Part shown: positions 1-8,446 of the stretch, in pieces
Position numbering within the stretch: position 1 is the first letter of the stretch
Layout: each line of letters starts with the position of its first letter
DNA from: an uncultured Parabacteroides sp.
GTDB lineage: Bacteria > Bacteroidota > Bacteroidia > Bacteroidales > Tannerellaceae
Assembly: GCF_902493135.1 (NCBI RefSeq)
Contig: NZ_CABUOD010000004.1
Span: forward strand, 1-64,000
Reading direction: 5' to 3'
DNA: 64,000 bases
The notes under the pieces: generated by a model
What the model saw: the letters and a program-made list of their open reading frames with translations, nothing else
The model's database searches: none
What the model was told of the DNA's origin: nothing
Made by a program: the position numbers and the translations under genes

Positions 1-484
1 TTCTTCATCATGTCGACTTAAACCACTCTCGCTCGAATGCGGGTGCAAAAGTAGAGATTTACAATATACGATCCAAATATTTTAGACTCTTTTTTTCGCC
101 TTTTTTGACGGACAAGAAAAGGTATTATATGGTACGCATGTATGAGAAGTAAAACGACATTTTTTAAAATAACCCACTGTTTTTCTATTTTGATCCTCAA
201 AAACGGATGATTTTGAGTTGACTTTTCTCCGCTAAAATCCTTCTTTTTGTAGCATACGCGTAAAGGACCTGCGACCCCGCCTCCAAAAACACACATTTTG
301 TCAAGTAGACATCCTCTATCCTGCACATTCCGATAAACCTTACCCCCGGAGAATCGAATATTTGAATCCAGACAGGGGATCCGTACGGAAACAGACAAGA
401 AAATAGGGGCTGTTTTTGGGAAGATCAGGCACTTCATTTCCACAACGACCGTCTCCATCCCTTTGAAAAAAATACCCTGTAAGT
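1..484. other. Intergenic region at left edge, no gene seen
   Basis: No convincing coding sequence is visible. The long open frame on the minus strand over most of this stretch has no recognisable domain, and a promoter lies inside it. The only feature I can support is a leftward promoter near position 45, which points out of the window. Confidence 0.5.
45..77 (-). promoter_or_regulatory. Leftward Bacteroidales-type promoter
   Basis: On the minus strand TACTTTTG (45-52) matches the TAnnTTTG -7 element, and TTTG (74-77) lies 21 bp upstream as a -33 element. It would drive a gene or RNA starting left of the window. Confidence 0.6.
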
Positions 485-1245
485 TTAAGGGACAATACCT
501 CCATATTTCCGAATCAATACTTTTAGTTCCTCAACAGATAAATCCGCCGGAGATTTTCCCTTCGAACAAGCCAAAACCGCTGCTGCTCCTGCCGACTGCC
601 CCATTCCCATGCAAAAAGCCTGTACCCGCAAAGCAGAATTGGCTAACCGATCACTACTAACACAGCGGCCTGCAACCAAAAAATTACGACTACCTTTTGG
701 TATTAGTGCACGCAAGGGAACTGTAGCAACTACTCCTTCAGCCAAATGCTTTGGTGAGACACCATGTGTAACATGTAAATCTATAGGATAATAAGAATAG
801 GAAAGAGAATCGTCAAAAATCTTTCCTTCTATGTAATCCCGGTGAGAAATTTGGTATAGGCCATCAATCCGGTAAGTTTCGCGAATCGCAGTTTCAGCTT
901 GCATTTTTTTTATTCGTGCATTCTCACATCCCGGCAAAGTACGTACAAAACGAAGGGCTCTCAATAAGGAAGTACGCCCCTCAATATTGGCCCGTGTATG
1001 TAACTCCGAGGTTGATGAATCCGCGTTCAATACATGTTGTGTAGCCAAACCTCCTTTGACCGTCAGAAGTCCTTTTACTCCTGCATATGCATCTGTCTTT
1101 AGCAACACCCCTCCTTTTAAAGCATCATCAAATTTATTTGAAAGATCTGAAAAATCCAAAGATGATAAATCATACCCTTCCAACTCAAAGATTAAAGAAC
1201 CCGGTTGTACTTCCTCTTCCTTTAAACGTCTATATCCAGCCCCTT
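485..1245 (-). pseudogene. FAD-dependent oxidoreductase, C-terminal remnant
   Basis: The minus-strand frame encodes about 230 residues that end normally with a C-terminus typical of the FAD-dependent oxidoreductases (PF12831-like) found in polysaccharide utilisation loci. It includes the stretch NFLVAGRCVSSDRLANSALR and the following MGQSAGAAAVLA segment, which resemble the FAD-binding end of the family. The N-terminal Rossmann dinucleotide-binding half (GxGxxG) is absent. The only possible starts are internal, such as TTG at 1183. The frame continues a few codons further upstream to about 1240, where it meets the end of a SusD-like frame. I read this as the stump of a gene truncated by deletion. 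It is probably non-functional, although it could still be transcribed. Confidence 0.7.
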
Positions 1246-2013
1246 CGTTACCTTTATGATTTCTGCAGCTTTGCCCGTTCTTTTAAGCTCCAACCAGCGT
1301 TTACCTTCCACTTGGAATTCATATCCACGCTCCTTCATAATCAAATCTAATAAGGCATTCACAGACGGACAATCCGACTGCTTGTAATCAAATTCAGAGG
1401 CAACCATCGTATTCCGCCCATAGGCCCGACGCCGAATTTGATTGACTGCCTCCAAAGCCTCAGCCGTAACTTTCCCGTTTTCCATCACTAAGGCTTCTGC
1501 ATAGATCAATAATAAATCCGAATATCCGTAAACAGGATCGTCATTAGCTCCCCCAGCCTTGCTAATTGCATTTTTATCAATGAACTTCGTGCAGACCAAA
1601 GTGTTTGTACCTAAACCAAACTCTACGGGACTCCAGAGCTGCTTCCTCAAATCCCTGTCATCCCATTCCTTATAAACAGGATTCGTCAAATCGCCATATA
1701 TTGCATAAGCTCCTCCAAACGGAAAACCACCCGTCTCAGGAACTCCTCCCCAATTACGAACCAGATGAAAATAGACGAATGCCCACATAAATTTTGCCTC
1801 TGCAACAAAAACATCAATATCCGGATTTCCTTTCGGGGAATTCTGAATCACAAGGTTTGCACAACGTATACTGATAAAAAAGCTCTTCCATATGCCGGAG
1901 ACTCTCGTTATATTCGTATCATTTAACTTCTTATACTCGCCGATTTGTGTCCAACTTCCACGTCCATAAACAAAATCGGAGAGGCACTCCAACGTCGCTT
2001 CATACACCGACAT
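1222..2013 (-). pseudogene. SusD/RagB-like outer-membrane lipoprotein, internally deleted remnant
   Basis: The 263-codon open frame has clear SusD/RagB landmarks. The N-proximal part carries an ANLVIQNSP-like helix and the FVYFHLVRNWGGVP segment. The C-terminal part carries YSDLLLIYAEALV, VNQIRRRAYG and KERGYEFQVEGKRWLELKRTGKA. Complete family members are usually 450-600 residues. Here the lipoprotein signal and first helices are missing, roughly 170 residues are lost in frame just after GGVP, and the normal C-terminal tail is replaced after KVTKGLDIDV. The protein would lack a signal peptide and could not reach the outer membrane. It sits between sigma-factor and FAD-oxidoreductase stumps, the usual order of such loci, with the FecR-like and SusC genes deleted. 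Confidence 0.8.
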
Positions 2014-2017
2014 TTGA

Positions 2018-2224
2018 GTGGTTTTCCACCGTCCGTTTACTAATGTTCAGACTTGCAGCAATCTTCTCGTTATCAAGGCCATCGACGCGGCTCATACGAA
2101 AGATCAGCCGGCGCTGCGGAGGCATTTGTTCCACTTTCAGATCAATCAAAGCCTGCAATTCGCGGACAAAGAGCAACTCTTCCGTATTTTCGACAACGAG
2201 CGGACGGAAGAGTTGTTCGGCATT
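2018..2224 (-). pseudogene. ECF RNA polymerase sigma factor, region 4 remnant
   Basis: On the minus strand about 69 codons with no start read as the C-terminal part of a Bacteroidetes ECF sigma-70 factor. The stretch LKVEQMPPQRRLIFRMSR is followed by the region 4 helix-turn-helix EKIAASLNISKRTVENH. Region 2 is absent, a stop codon precedes the fragment, and after VENH the sequence runs directly into the SusD-like remnant. This is what remains of the regulator of a degraded polysaccharide utilisation locus. It lies just downstream of the GH78 gene. Sigma region 4 alone would not direct transcription, so I treat it as a pseudogene. Confidence 0.7.
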
Positions 2225-2272
2225 TTACATATTCATCCTCCTTTTCCATAATAGCATCTTTACCCCGGCAAG

Positions 2273-4687
2273 CTATTCTACCGTCAAGACCTGTTCACCG
2301 GACTTAAGTTGATATTCTTTTCCTTTCCAAACGAATACACCATCCGTTCCCGCGGGCAATGCCAGACGTGCCGTCAGCTTGCCCTTCTTATCGAGTTTGT
2401 AGGAAGCAGTCACGCTACCCGCCGGGTGCGGCATCGTACCTGACACCTCTTTCAGGTCACCCAAGGACGGAGCGATGCGGACAGACTTGAAGCCCGGCGC
2501 ATTGCTGTCTATACCTAACAAGATACGGAAAAACTCAATGTTCGGACTGGCTCCCCAGGCATGACAATCGGAACGGGTCGGTTCGGGCATTTCCGCCCAA
2601 GTCGTCAGCCCCAATGCCATCTGGTCCCGCCAAATCTGCAGATTGTCAAGCAGGCGGTCTCCCATACCGGCAGCCTTCAACGCCTGATGCACATAATAAC
2701 GAAAATAGATTGTCGCCTGTATCAGCGACGGATCGTTCAACGTACGCTCCATCACCCCCATGGCCTCCCCGCCCGTCACGATACCTGCCAGTATAGCCAA
2801 CGAATTGACATGCTGCGAAAAACTACGGTGATCGTAAGTATCGGCAAACAATCCGCGGGCAGCATCCCAGTATTTCGCCCGGATCGTTCCCCGGATCGCA
2901 GAAGCGATCTGCGTATAATGATCCGCCATCGACGGGATGCCGAAAGCCCGTTCCATGCCGGCAGCCGATTCGAGCGTCAGGATATACATCAAGTCCTGAA
3001 AAGCAGAATTGCCCTCCTTTTCACGCACAGGTTCGCCCGACTGAAAACCGGCAGCCCAGTCGGCAAAGAACCAATGCGGCACATACCCCAGGCTATGATC
3101 CGGCTTCAACCACTGCTCGTACCAAGAAAGTATCCCGCGATAAGCAGGCAGCAAAGTCTTCATATATGCCTCATCCCCACGGTACATCCAATAGTCATGC
3201 CCCATACAGATCCACCAAAGCGAGAAGGAAGAAATGAACTGGTGCAGGCTCGACGGATAACGACTCATCGTAATCCCGTCTGCCACGACCGACTGCCGTC
3301 CCTGCTCGATTGCATTCTTCACCATATAAGCATCATGCGTATTATATAAGGTAATCATCGCCTGGATGCGGGTATCACCGAAATACTGCAACTGCTCGTA
3401 ATAAGGGCAATCCATATAAGTCTCGTTCGCACAGAGGCGTGCCGTATGCCAGCCTATCTCAAGCATCTTGTTCAACTCGTCGTGTCCGGGTGCAGAAAAA
3501 GCAATCTCGCTCCGAAAAGGATAAGCGGAGAACGTACCATAGACATCTTCCAGCACAAGCGGTTCGTCGGCGGTCGAGATCGTCAGATCCACATACCGCC
3601 ACGTACGCCACCAAAGAGTGGTAAAATCGCGCCCCTCGCCCCCGTCAGCAATTACTTTGTCTTCATATCCTATGAATCTTTTGCCCTCCACCTCATCACG
3701 GTTTCCTTTTGCCGGAAGCGAATAAGATTTAGTCGTACCCTGCTCTTTGCCTTCATAAAGAGCTTCGGCATAGGCAATCGCAATTTCAGCATCCTTGCCG
3801 CGGCTGAACAAAAGAGAAAGATAGCCCGTTGTCAACTTGCCGTTGTCAAGCAGGAGATGCACCTTGCTATTCGCAGGAACCGTCAGTGAAGTTTTTGTTT
3901 TCAAGAATCCGGCAGGCGCCTTCACCCCTTCGGAGATACGCACAGCCTCAAAACGTTCGGGCAGCAAGTCCATCGGAGGAATCGGACGAGGCACAAGCAG
4001 GCGTCCGGGATAGTCACGCGATCCCTTCGCTCCCCCCTCGATACCTGCACGGGCAGGCAGCCACTTGCTGTCATCATAAGCAGGCTGTTCCCATCCCCAA
4101 GGATACTCCGATGCAGAGAGTAATTCACCTGGCCCCGCCACATAGTAGCCTAAGACAGGCTTATGCCAGGGAGCATAGGCCTCGTTCTTCATGCACAGCC
4201 AGGAAGCATCCGTATTGACCACAGCCTCTACCTCCGTATTCCCTTGCAGGAGAAATCCGGTCTGATTAAAGCTGATCTGCGCAACCGGCTTCTGTTCGGC
4301 GTAATTCCAGACCATAGCCGCCAGCACGTTTTGTCCCTTTTTCAGGAAAGGAGCCAGATCGACCGTTTCAAAATTCCAGTTATAGATATCCCCACGTGCC
4401 GGTCCGAGCGAAACAAAACGGCCGTTCAGGTAGAGCTTGTAACGGTTGTCAGCCGTCACATGGACGATAAAGCGGGATGGGACTTCACCCAGTTCGAACG
4501 TCTTGCGCATGTGGTAGACGCCATACACATTGGCAGGCTCTCCAGGCATGGAAATCCAGTGCGCTTTCCAGCGTCCGGCAAGGAGTTCGGGATTGATGTC
4601 TGCTTGCCGGTAACCTTCCAAGCGGATCTGGGCGCCAAGCGACAGGCTGCAAAGCAGAGAGAGGAAAATCAGTACACGTGTCTTCAT
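2273..4687 (-). CDS. Alpha-L-rhamnosidase, GH78-like
   Basis: The protein (804 residues) has a secretion signal (MKTRVLIFLSLLCSLSLGAQ), an N-terminal beta-sandwich with a sugar-binding-like segment, and an (alpha/alpha)6 barrel of the bacterial rhamnosidase family. Near residue 424 the motif MDCPYYEQLQYFGDTR matches the conserved acid-containing region of GH78. A late DCHAWGASP segment carries the conserved catalytic-site histidine. It should release terminal rhamnose from plant glycans or flavonoid glycosides in the periplasm. Its ATG overlaps the TGA of the upstream ferredoxin gene (ATGA), so translation is probably coupled to a redox operon. The exact substrate cannot be read from sequence; other GH78-like specificities are possible. 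Confidence 0.85.
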   Translation of the reverse strand: MKTRVLIFLSLLCSLSLGAQIRLEGYRQADINPELLAGRWKAHWISMPGEPANVYGVYHMRKTFELGEVPSRFIVHVTADNRYKLYLNGRFVSLGPARGDIYNWNFETVDLAPFLKKGQNVLAAMVWNYAEQKPVAQISFNQTGFLLQGNTEVEAVVNTDASWLCMKNEAYAPWHKPVLGYYVAGPGELLSASEYPWGWEQPAYDDSKWLPARAGIEGGAKGSRDYPGRLLVPRPIPPMDLLPERFEAVRISEGVKAPAGFLKTKTSLTVPANSKVHLLLDNGKLTTGYLSLLFSRGKDAEIAIAYAEALYEGKEQGTTKSYSLPAKGNRDEVEGKRFIGYEDKVIADGGEGRDFTTLWWRTWRYVDLTISTADEPLVLEDVYGTFSAYPFRSEIAFSAPGHDELNKMLEIGWHTARLCANETYMDCPYYEQLQYFGDTRIQAMITLYNTHDAYMVKNAIEQGRQSVVADGITMSRYPSSLHQFISSFSLWWICMGHDYWMYRGDEAYMKTLLPAYRGILSWYEQWLKPDHSLGYVPHWFFADWAAGFQSGEPVREKEGNSAFQDLMYILTLESAAGMERAFGIPSMADHYTQIASAIRGTIRAKYWDAARGLFADTYDHRSFSQHVNSLAILAGIVTGGEAMGVMERTLNDPSLIQATIYFRYYVHQALKAAGMGDRLLDNLQIWRDQMALGLTTWAEMPEPTRSDCHAWGASPNIEFFRILLGIDSNAPGFKSVRIAPSLGDLKEVSGTMPHPAGSVTASYKLDKKGKLTARLALPAGTDGVFVWKGKEYQLKSGEQVLTVE

Positions 4688-5472
4688 ACAAATAACTCCG
4701 GTTCGCGGCGGGCACTAAAATTCTTATGCAACATCGCCGTATAAGGCGTATCGAACGTGCGAGCGCCTTCGGGACATTCCTTCACACAAGCACAGCACTT
4801 GATACAAGTCGCCGGATCACTGAACATGCGATCATCGACAATCGAAATAGCCGATACGGGGCACACGTCGATGCAATATTCGCATTGCGTACACAAATCC
4901 TCATCCGTCACAGGAGCCTGCGGCGTGGAAGGCCCCTTCACCTTGTAGGGTAAATTCCCTTTCACCTCCAATGGCTTCAAACAGGAAAGTTCGTCCACCT
5001 TTTCGAGTTTCTCCTTGATGGCCCGTCCGAAGCTGACCGCAGCTTCATGGTCGGCATCATCGGGACGCCCGGCAGCAATGGGCATATCCTTACGGCTGAA
5101 AGAATGCTCCCCGATGAAAGCAGCTGCCGAAACAAGGACAAAGCCGGCATCGACTAACGTGTCGGACAATTCCTTCAATGCATCCTCGTAATCACGGTTA
5201 CCGTAAACCACGACCGGAACTACCGGAGCCTGATGGGCATGGAAAACACGAAGTCGCTCCATCGCCGTCTCCGCCACACGCCCGCCATAGACGGGAGCGG
5301 CCACAATGGTCAGTTCATCATCATGGATTTCAAGCTCTTCCGTCGGGGCATCGTAAGTAATGTCCGACTCCAACAGGACGCTTCCCCCCAATCCCTCCGC
5401 AATCGCATAGGCAGTCTTGGCTGACGTATGCGTCGGGGAAAAATAAATGATATGTACGTTTTTATATTCCAT
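4684..5472 (-). CDS. EFR1 family flavodoxin/ferredoxin fusion
   Basis: The 262-residue protein joins an N-terminal flavodoxin-like fold, with the phosphate-binding loop FSPTHTSAKT at about residues 11-20, to a C-terminal 2[4Fe-4S] ferredoxin. The cysteines lie at 194, 197, 200 and 204 and at 223, 226, 229 and 233, each set followed by Pro. No signal peptide is present, so it should be a cytoplasmic electron carrier or small oxidoreductase. It starts 5 bp after the TlpA gene and overlaps the rhamnosidase start by 4 bp, implying one transcript. The redox partner is unknown; indolepyruvate oxidoreductase just upstream is a ferredoxin-dependent enzyme and a plausible but unproven partner. Confidence 0.85.
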   Translation of the reverse strand: MEYKNVHIIYFSPTHTSAKTAYAIAEGLGGSVLLESDITYDAPTEELEIHDDELTIVAAPVYGGRVAETAMERLRVFHAHQAPVVPVVVYGNRDYEDALKELSDTLVDAGFVLVSAAAFIGEHSFSRKDMPIAAGRPDDADHEAAVSFGRAIKEKLEKVDELSCLKPLEVKGNLPYKVKGPSTPQAPVTDEDLCTQCEYCIDVCPVSAISIVDDRMFSDPATCIKCCACVKECPEGARTFDTPYTAMLHKNFSARREPELFV

Positions 5473-5477
5473 TTTCC

Positions 5478-5987
5478 TTATTTTAAAGCAGCTTCAATCT
5501 TATCCATCAGTTCCGCAAATTCCTCGTCGCTATAGCCTTTGGTGGCATATACCACTTTACCAGTCTTATCCACCAGATAGCTCCGAGGGATCAGGTTCTT
5601 GGCAAAAGCGCCATAGACCGCCCGGTTCTTGTCCGGATAGAGCGGGAAGGTGAAACCTTTCTTTTCGTTATACTTCTGCAACTCGGCGTCCGTATGCTCG
5701 CGCCCGATCACCAACAAGGCGAAATCTTTGTTGTCCTTATACTTCGGCCAAAGCGTCTTCTGCACCTCGGCAAGTTCCTTCTGGCAGGGAGGACACCAGG
5801 TCGCAAAGAAATTCACCAGGATCACTTTCCCCTTCAACGAAGCGGAAGGCGTCTCCGTGCCATTGTCGTTCACAATCGTAAAAGCCGGCATCTGCTGGCC
5901 TACTTTGACGATATCACCACTCTCATCCTGCGCTTTCAAGGCGAAGGCTACGAGCGCGAAAAAGGTAAGGAATAAGTACTTCTTCAT
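5478..5987 (-). CDS. TlpA-like thioredoxin-fold protein
   Basis: This 169-residue protein has an N-terminal signal peptide ending near KAQ (residues 1-20) and a thioredoxin/AhpC-TSA-like domain. The active site FFATWCPPCQ places the redox cysteines at 65 and 68. A cis-proline region LIPRSYLVD and a typical VVYATKGY end follow. It is expected to act in the periplasm as a disulfide reductase or peroxide-responsive thiol protein, like TlpA/ResA. It is the first gene of a three-gene group with the EFR1 protein and GH78 enzyme. A hairpin separates it from iorB, so it may be transcribed separately or by read-through. Confidence 0.85.
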   Translation of the reverse strand: MKKYLFLTFFALVAFALKAQDESGDIVKVGQQMPAFTIVNDNGTETPSASLKGKVILVNFFATWCPPCQKELAEVQKTLWPKYKDNKDFALLVIGREHTDAELQKYNEKKGFTFPLYPDKNRAVYGAFAKNLIPRSYLVDKTGKVVYATKGYSDEEFAELMDKIEAALK

Positions 5988-6045
5988 GTTTTTCTTATTT
6001 ATATTTTTTCAGAAAGGCGTTCCGGCTACCGGATTCGTTCAATAT

Positions 6046-6086
6046 TGTCAGGAGAGGCGTTTCGGCTATCGCCCCTCTCACTGACA
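6046..6086 (-). terminator. Hairpin downstream of iorB
   Basis: TGTCAGGAGAGG (6046-6057) pairs with the complementary arm at 6074-6086, with one bulged base. It starts about 10 bp after the iorB stop. There is no strong T-tract on the minus strand, so it could be a weak terminator or an mRNA processing or stabilising element rather than a full stop. Confidence 0.45.
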
Positions 6087-6096
6087 TTTTGATACT

Positions 6097-6678
6097 TTAT
6101 CTCAAATTATTGGCCACATCATAGCCGGCTTTCAACGCTTTGAGGTTCATTTCAACGATTTCCTCGCCTTTCCGCCCGAAGATGCGTCGGATACCATCGG
6201 CTATCTTGTCATATTCGATCCCTATAAAGGGTGCGGCGGCCCCCAACATCACGATGTTGGCCGCACGTACGGACCCCACCTCTTTGGCGATCGCTTCCAC
6301 ATCCAGCACGACCTTGTGCGGCAATTTCTCCAGTTCTTTGTTCACTTTCTCCACCTCCGGATAGTTGGGGATATTGATGAACGGCTGCGAATTGGTCACC
6401 AGCCACCCGTCCTTCTTCAGATAAGGCAGGTAGCGGAGCGCTTCCATCGGTTCGAGCGAGATGATAAGGTCGGCCTGTCCTAACGGGATCAGGTCGGACG
6501 CAATCGGTTGGTCGGACAGGCGGAGGTTGGACTGCACGTCGCCCCCACGCTGGCTCATTCCGTGAACTTCGGCTTGTTTCATGTACAAACCTTCTTTTAA
6601 TGCGGCTTCTCCGATAACGGCAGCGATGGAGAGGATGCCCTGTCCTCCCACACCGGATAATATGATGTCTGCTTTCAT
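6097..6678 (-). CDS. iorB: Indolepyruvate:ferredoxin oxidoreductase beta subunit
   Basis: The product belongs to the pyruvate/ketoisovalerate oxidoreductase gamma-type family and pairs with IorA to oxidatively decarboxylate aryl pyruvates to aryl acetyl-CoA using ferredoxin. It shows the glycine-rich start ILSGVGGQGIL and the motif HGMSQRGGDVQSNLR. I choose the ATG at 6678 because it overlaps the iorA stop codon (ATGA) and gives the usual MKADIILSG start of about 193 residues. The longer 6720 start has 14 extra residues without family resemblance. Both subunits are soluble and cytoplasmic. Confidence 0.9.
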   Translation of the reverse strand: MKADIILSGVGGQGILSIAAVIGEAALKEGLYMKQAEVHGMSQRGGDVQSNLRLSDQPIASDLIPLGQADLIISLEPMEALRYLPYLKKDGWLVTNSQPFINIPNYPEVEKVNKELEKLPHKVVLDVEAIAKEVGSVRAANIVMLGAAAPFIGIEYDKIADGIRRIFGRKGEEIVEMNLKALKAGYDVANNLR

Positions 6679-8273
6679 TTCTTGCTTGCTTTTTTCTTTC
6701 TTGTTAATGTCTGGATACATTCGCGGCGGGGGATCAGGACGGATACGCCTTTATATTCGATCTCTTCGCGGATGATCGCTTTCATCTCGTCGTAGTTCTT
6801 CTTCAAAGGAACCATGACACGGATATGGGCCGGATCGACACCGATACCGGCACAGATCGATTCGAGACGGCCTGTTCCGGCAGAGTCTTGTCCACCGGTC
6901 ATGGCCGTCGTCTCGTTATCGGAAATGACGATCGTAATATTCGTGTTCTCATTGACGCAATCGAGCAAGCCGGTCATACCGGAGTGTGTGAATGTCGAGT
7001 CGCCGATCACCGACACAGCCGGGTAAACGCCCGCGTCGGAAGCTCCTTTGGCCATTGTGATAGAGGCTCCCATGTCGATACAAGTGTCGATTGCCCGGAA
7101 AGGAGGCAAAGCGCCCAGCGTATAACAACCGATATCACCGAACACTTTGGCGCCTTTGTACTCGGCCAGGACTTCATTCAGCGCTTCATACATATCGCGA
7201 TGTCCGCAACCCTGACACAATGCAGGCGGACGTTGTTCGACCACTTCCGGAGTGGCATAATAGCTCTCGATCCGCTTGCCCAGCGCCTTACCGACAGCAT
7301 CGGGAGTCAGCTCGCCGTCGCGTTGCAATGTGCCGTCAAGACGGCCGTGCACCCGGATACCGATACTGAGAAAACCTTTCAGTTGTTCCTCGACCACCGG
7401 ATAGCCTTCTTCGAGAACGAGAATTTCCTTGCATTCGCTGACGATCTTTTCGACCATCTTGCGGGGTAACGGGTACTGGCTGATCTTCAATACCGGATGT
7501 TCGAAACCGTCGGGATAGTTCTCGGAAAGATAGTTGAACGCAATACCGGTCGTGATGATGCCGAGATCCTTGTCCGGTCCGTCGAAATAAGTATTATAAG
7601 ACGAGGCTTCGGAAGAAGCGGTAAATGCATCCTGCGCCGCGATCAACGTCTTGAAGCGTTTGCGGGCAAGTGCCGGGAGAAGGATGAAACGCTGACGTCC
7701 GTCTTCGGGCGTATGCATTTCGTTTTCCATCTTCTGTTCGCGTCTGACCACACCTGCACGGGAGTGAGCCATACGGGTGGTGATGCGTACCAGGACAGGA
7801 TAACCCAGTTTTTCGGATAATTCGAACCCGTCATATACCATGTCGTATGCCTCCTGCTGGCTGGACGGCTCAAGCATCGGGATCATGGCGAAGTTGCCAT
7901 ACATACGGTTGTCTTGTTCATTCTGGGAAGAGTGCATCGAAGGATCATCAGCCGTAATGATGATCATACCGCCATTGATGCCGCTCATGGCAGCATTCAT
8001 GAAACAGTCGGCGGCAACGTTCAGCCCCACATGCTTCATACAGCAAAGAGCCCGCTTGCCTGCGTAGCTCATCCCCAACGCCGCTTCCATAGCAGTTTTT
8101 TCATTCGCGCTCCAACGGCAGTGAATGCCCCTTTCCTTTGCGACGGCCGAACCCTGTACGAATTCGGTTATCTCGGTCGAAGGGGTTCCCGGATAGGCAT
8201 ACACACCGGACAGACCTGCATCGATAGCAGCTTGTGCCACGGCTTCATCCCCTAAAAATAGATGTTTTTCCAT
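6675..8273 (-). CDS. iorA: Indolepyruvate:ferredoxin oxidoreductase alpha subunit
   Basis: The 532-residue protein is the thiamine diphosphate-binding catalytic subunit. It has the N-terminal pyrimidine-binding domain (YAYPGTPSTEITEF), a CQGCGHRD segment near residue 350, and the diphosphate site GDSTFTHSG followed by an asparagine-rich metal site near residues 420-450. Archaeal IorA proteins carry an additional C-terminal 8Fe ferredoxin domain. Here the chain stops at a Lys-rich tail soon after RRECIQ, so external ferredoxin should be the immediate electron carrier. It is the first gene of an iorA-iorB operon with a -7 element at 8319. A run of 22-bp repeats lies upstream of that promoter. 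Confidence 0.92.
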   Translation of the reverse strand: MEKHLFLGDEAVAQAAIDAGLSGVYAYPGTPSTEITEFVQGSAVAKERGIHCRWSANEKTAMEAALGMSYAGKRALCCMKHVGLNVAADCFMNAAMSGINGGMIIITADDPSMHSSQNEQDNRMYGNFAMIPMLEPSSQQEAYDMVYDGFELSEKLGYPVLVRITTRMAHSRAGVVRREQKMENEMHTPEDGRQRFILLPALARKRFKTLIAAQDAFTASSEASSYNTYFDGPDKDLGIITTGIAFNYLSENYPDGFEHPVLKISQYPLPRKMVEKIVSECKEILVLEEGYPVVEEQLKGFLSIGIRVHGRLDGTLQRDGELTPDAVGKALGKRIESYYATPEVVEQRPPALCQGCGHRDMYEALNEVLAEYKGAKVFGDIGCYTLGALPPFRAIDTCIDMGASITMAKGASDAGVYPAVSVIGDSTFTHSGMTGLLDCVNENTNITIVISDNETTAMTGGQDSAGTGRLESICAGIGVDPAHIRVMVPLKKNYDEMKAIIREEIEYKGVSVLIPRRECIQTLTRKKKASKK

Positions 8274-8318
8274 GTAATGTTTATTTTTGTTTTAACTGAT
8301 TTTCGTATTATTTCTCCA

Positions 8319-8326
8319 CAAAGATA
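8319..8326 (-). promoter_or_regulatory. iorAB promoter -7 element
   Basis: TATCTTTG on the minus strand matches TAnnTTTG and lies 46 bp upstream of the iorA start. No perfect -33 TTTG is present at the usual distance, so the assignment rests on the -7 box and position. Confidence 0.55.
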
Positions 8327-8357
8327 AGACTTTTACCCATACACGCAACAACCGCCC

Positions 8358-8430
8358 TGCATGGGATTTTAGTTTCATAGGCATGGAACTAAAGTTTCAC
8401 TGGCATGGAACCCAAGTTTCTTGCCGAGAA
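8358..8430. repeat. 22-bp tandem repeat array upstream of iorA
   Basis: GTTTCATAGGCATGGAAC (unit 8372-8393) and GTTTCACTGGCATGGAAC (unit 8394-8415) repeat exactly every 22 bp. Degenerate half units lie on either side, at 8358 and 8416. A matching pair with the core GTTTCATGCCTATGGAA lies upstream of panD at 37162. The function is unknown; possible roles are regulator binding or a small dispersed repeat family. Confidence 0.75.
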
Positions 8431-8446
8431 ACTGTTTCCGCATTGC

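Noticed and set aside
18..458. 146-codon minus-strand open frame at the left edge
   Set aside because: No domain, low-complexity composition and a promoter overlapping its end; not supported as a gene.
6679..6720. Longer iorB start at 6720
   Set aside because: It overlaps iorA for 46 bp and adds residues without family resemblance; ATG 6678 overlaps the iorA stop in the usual way.
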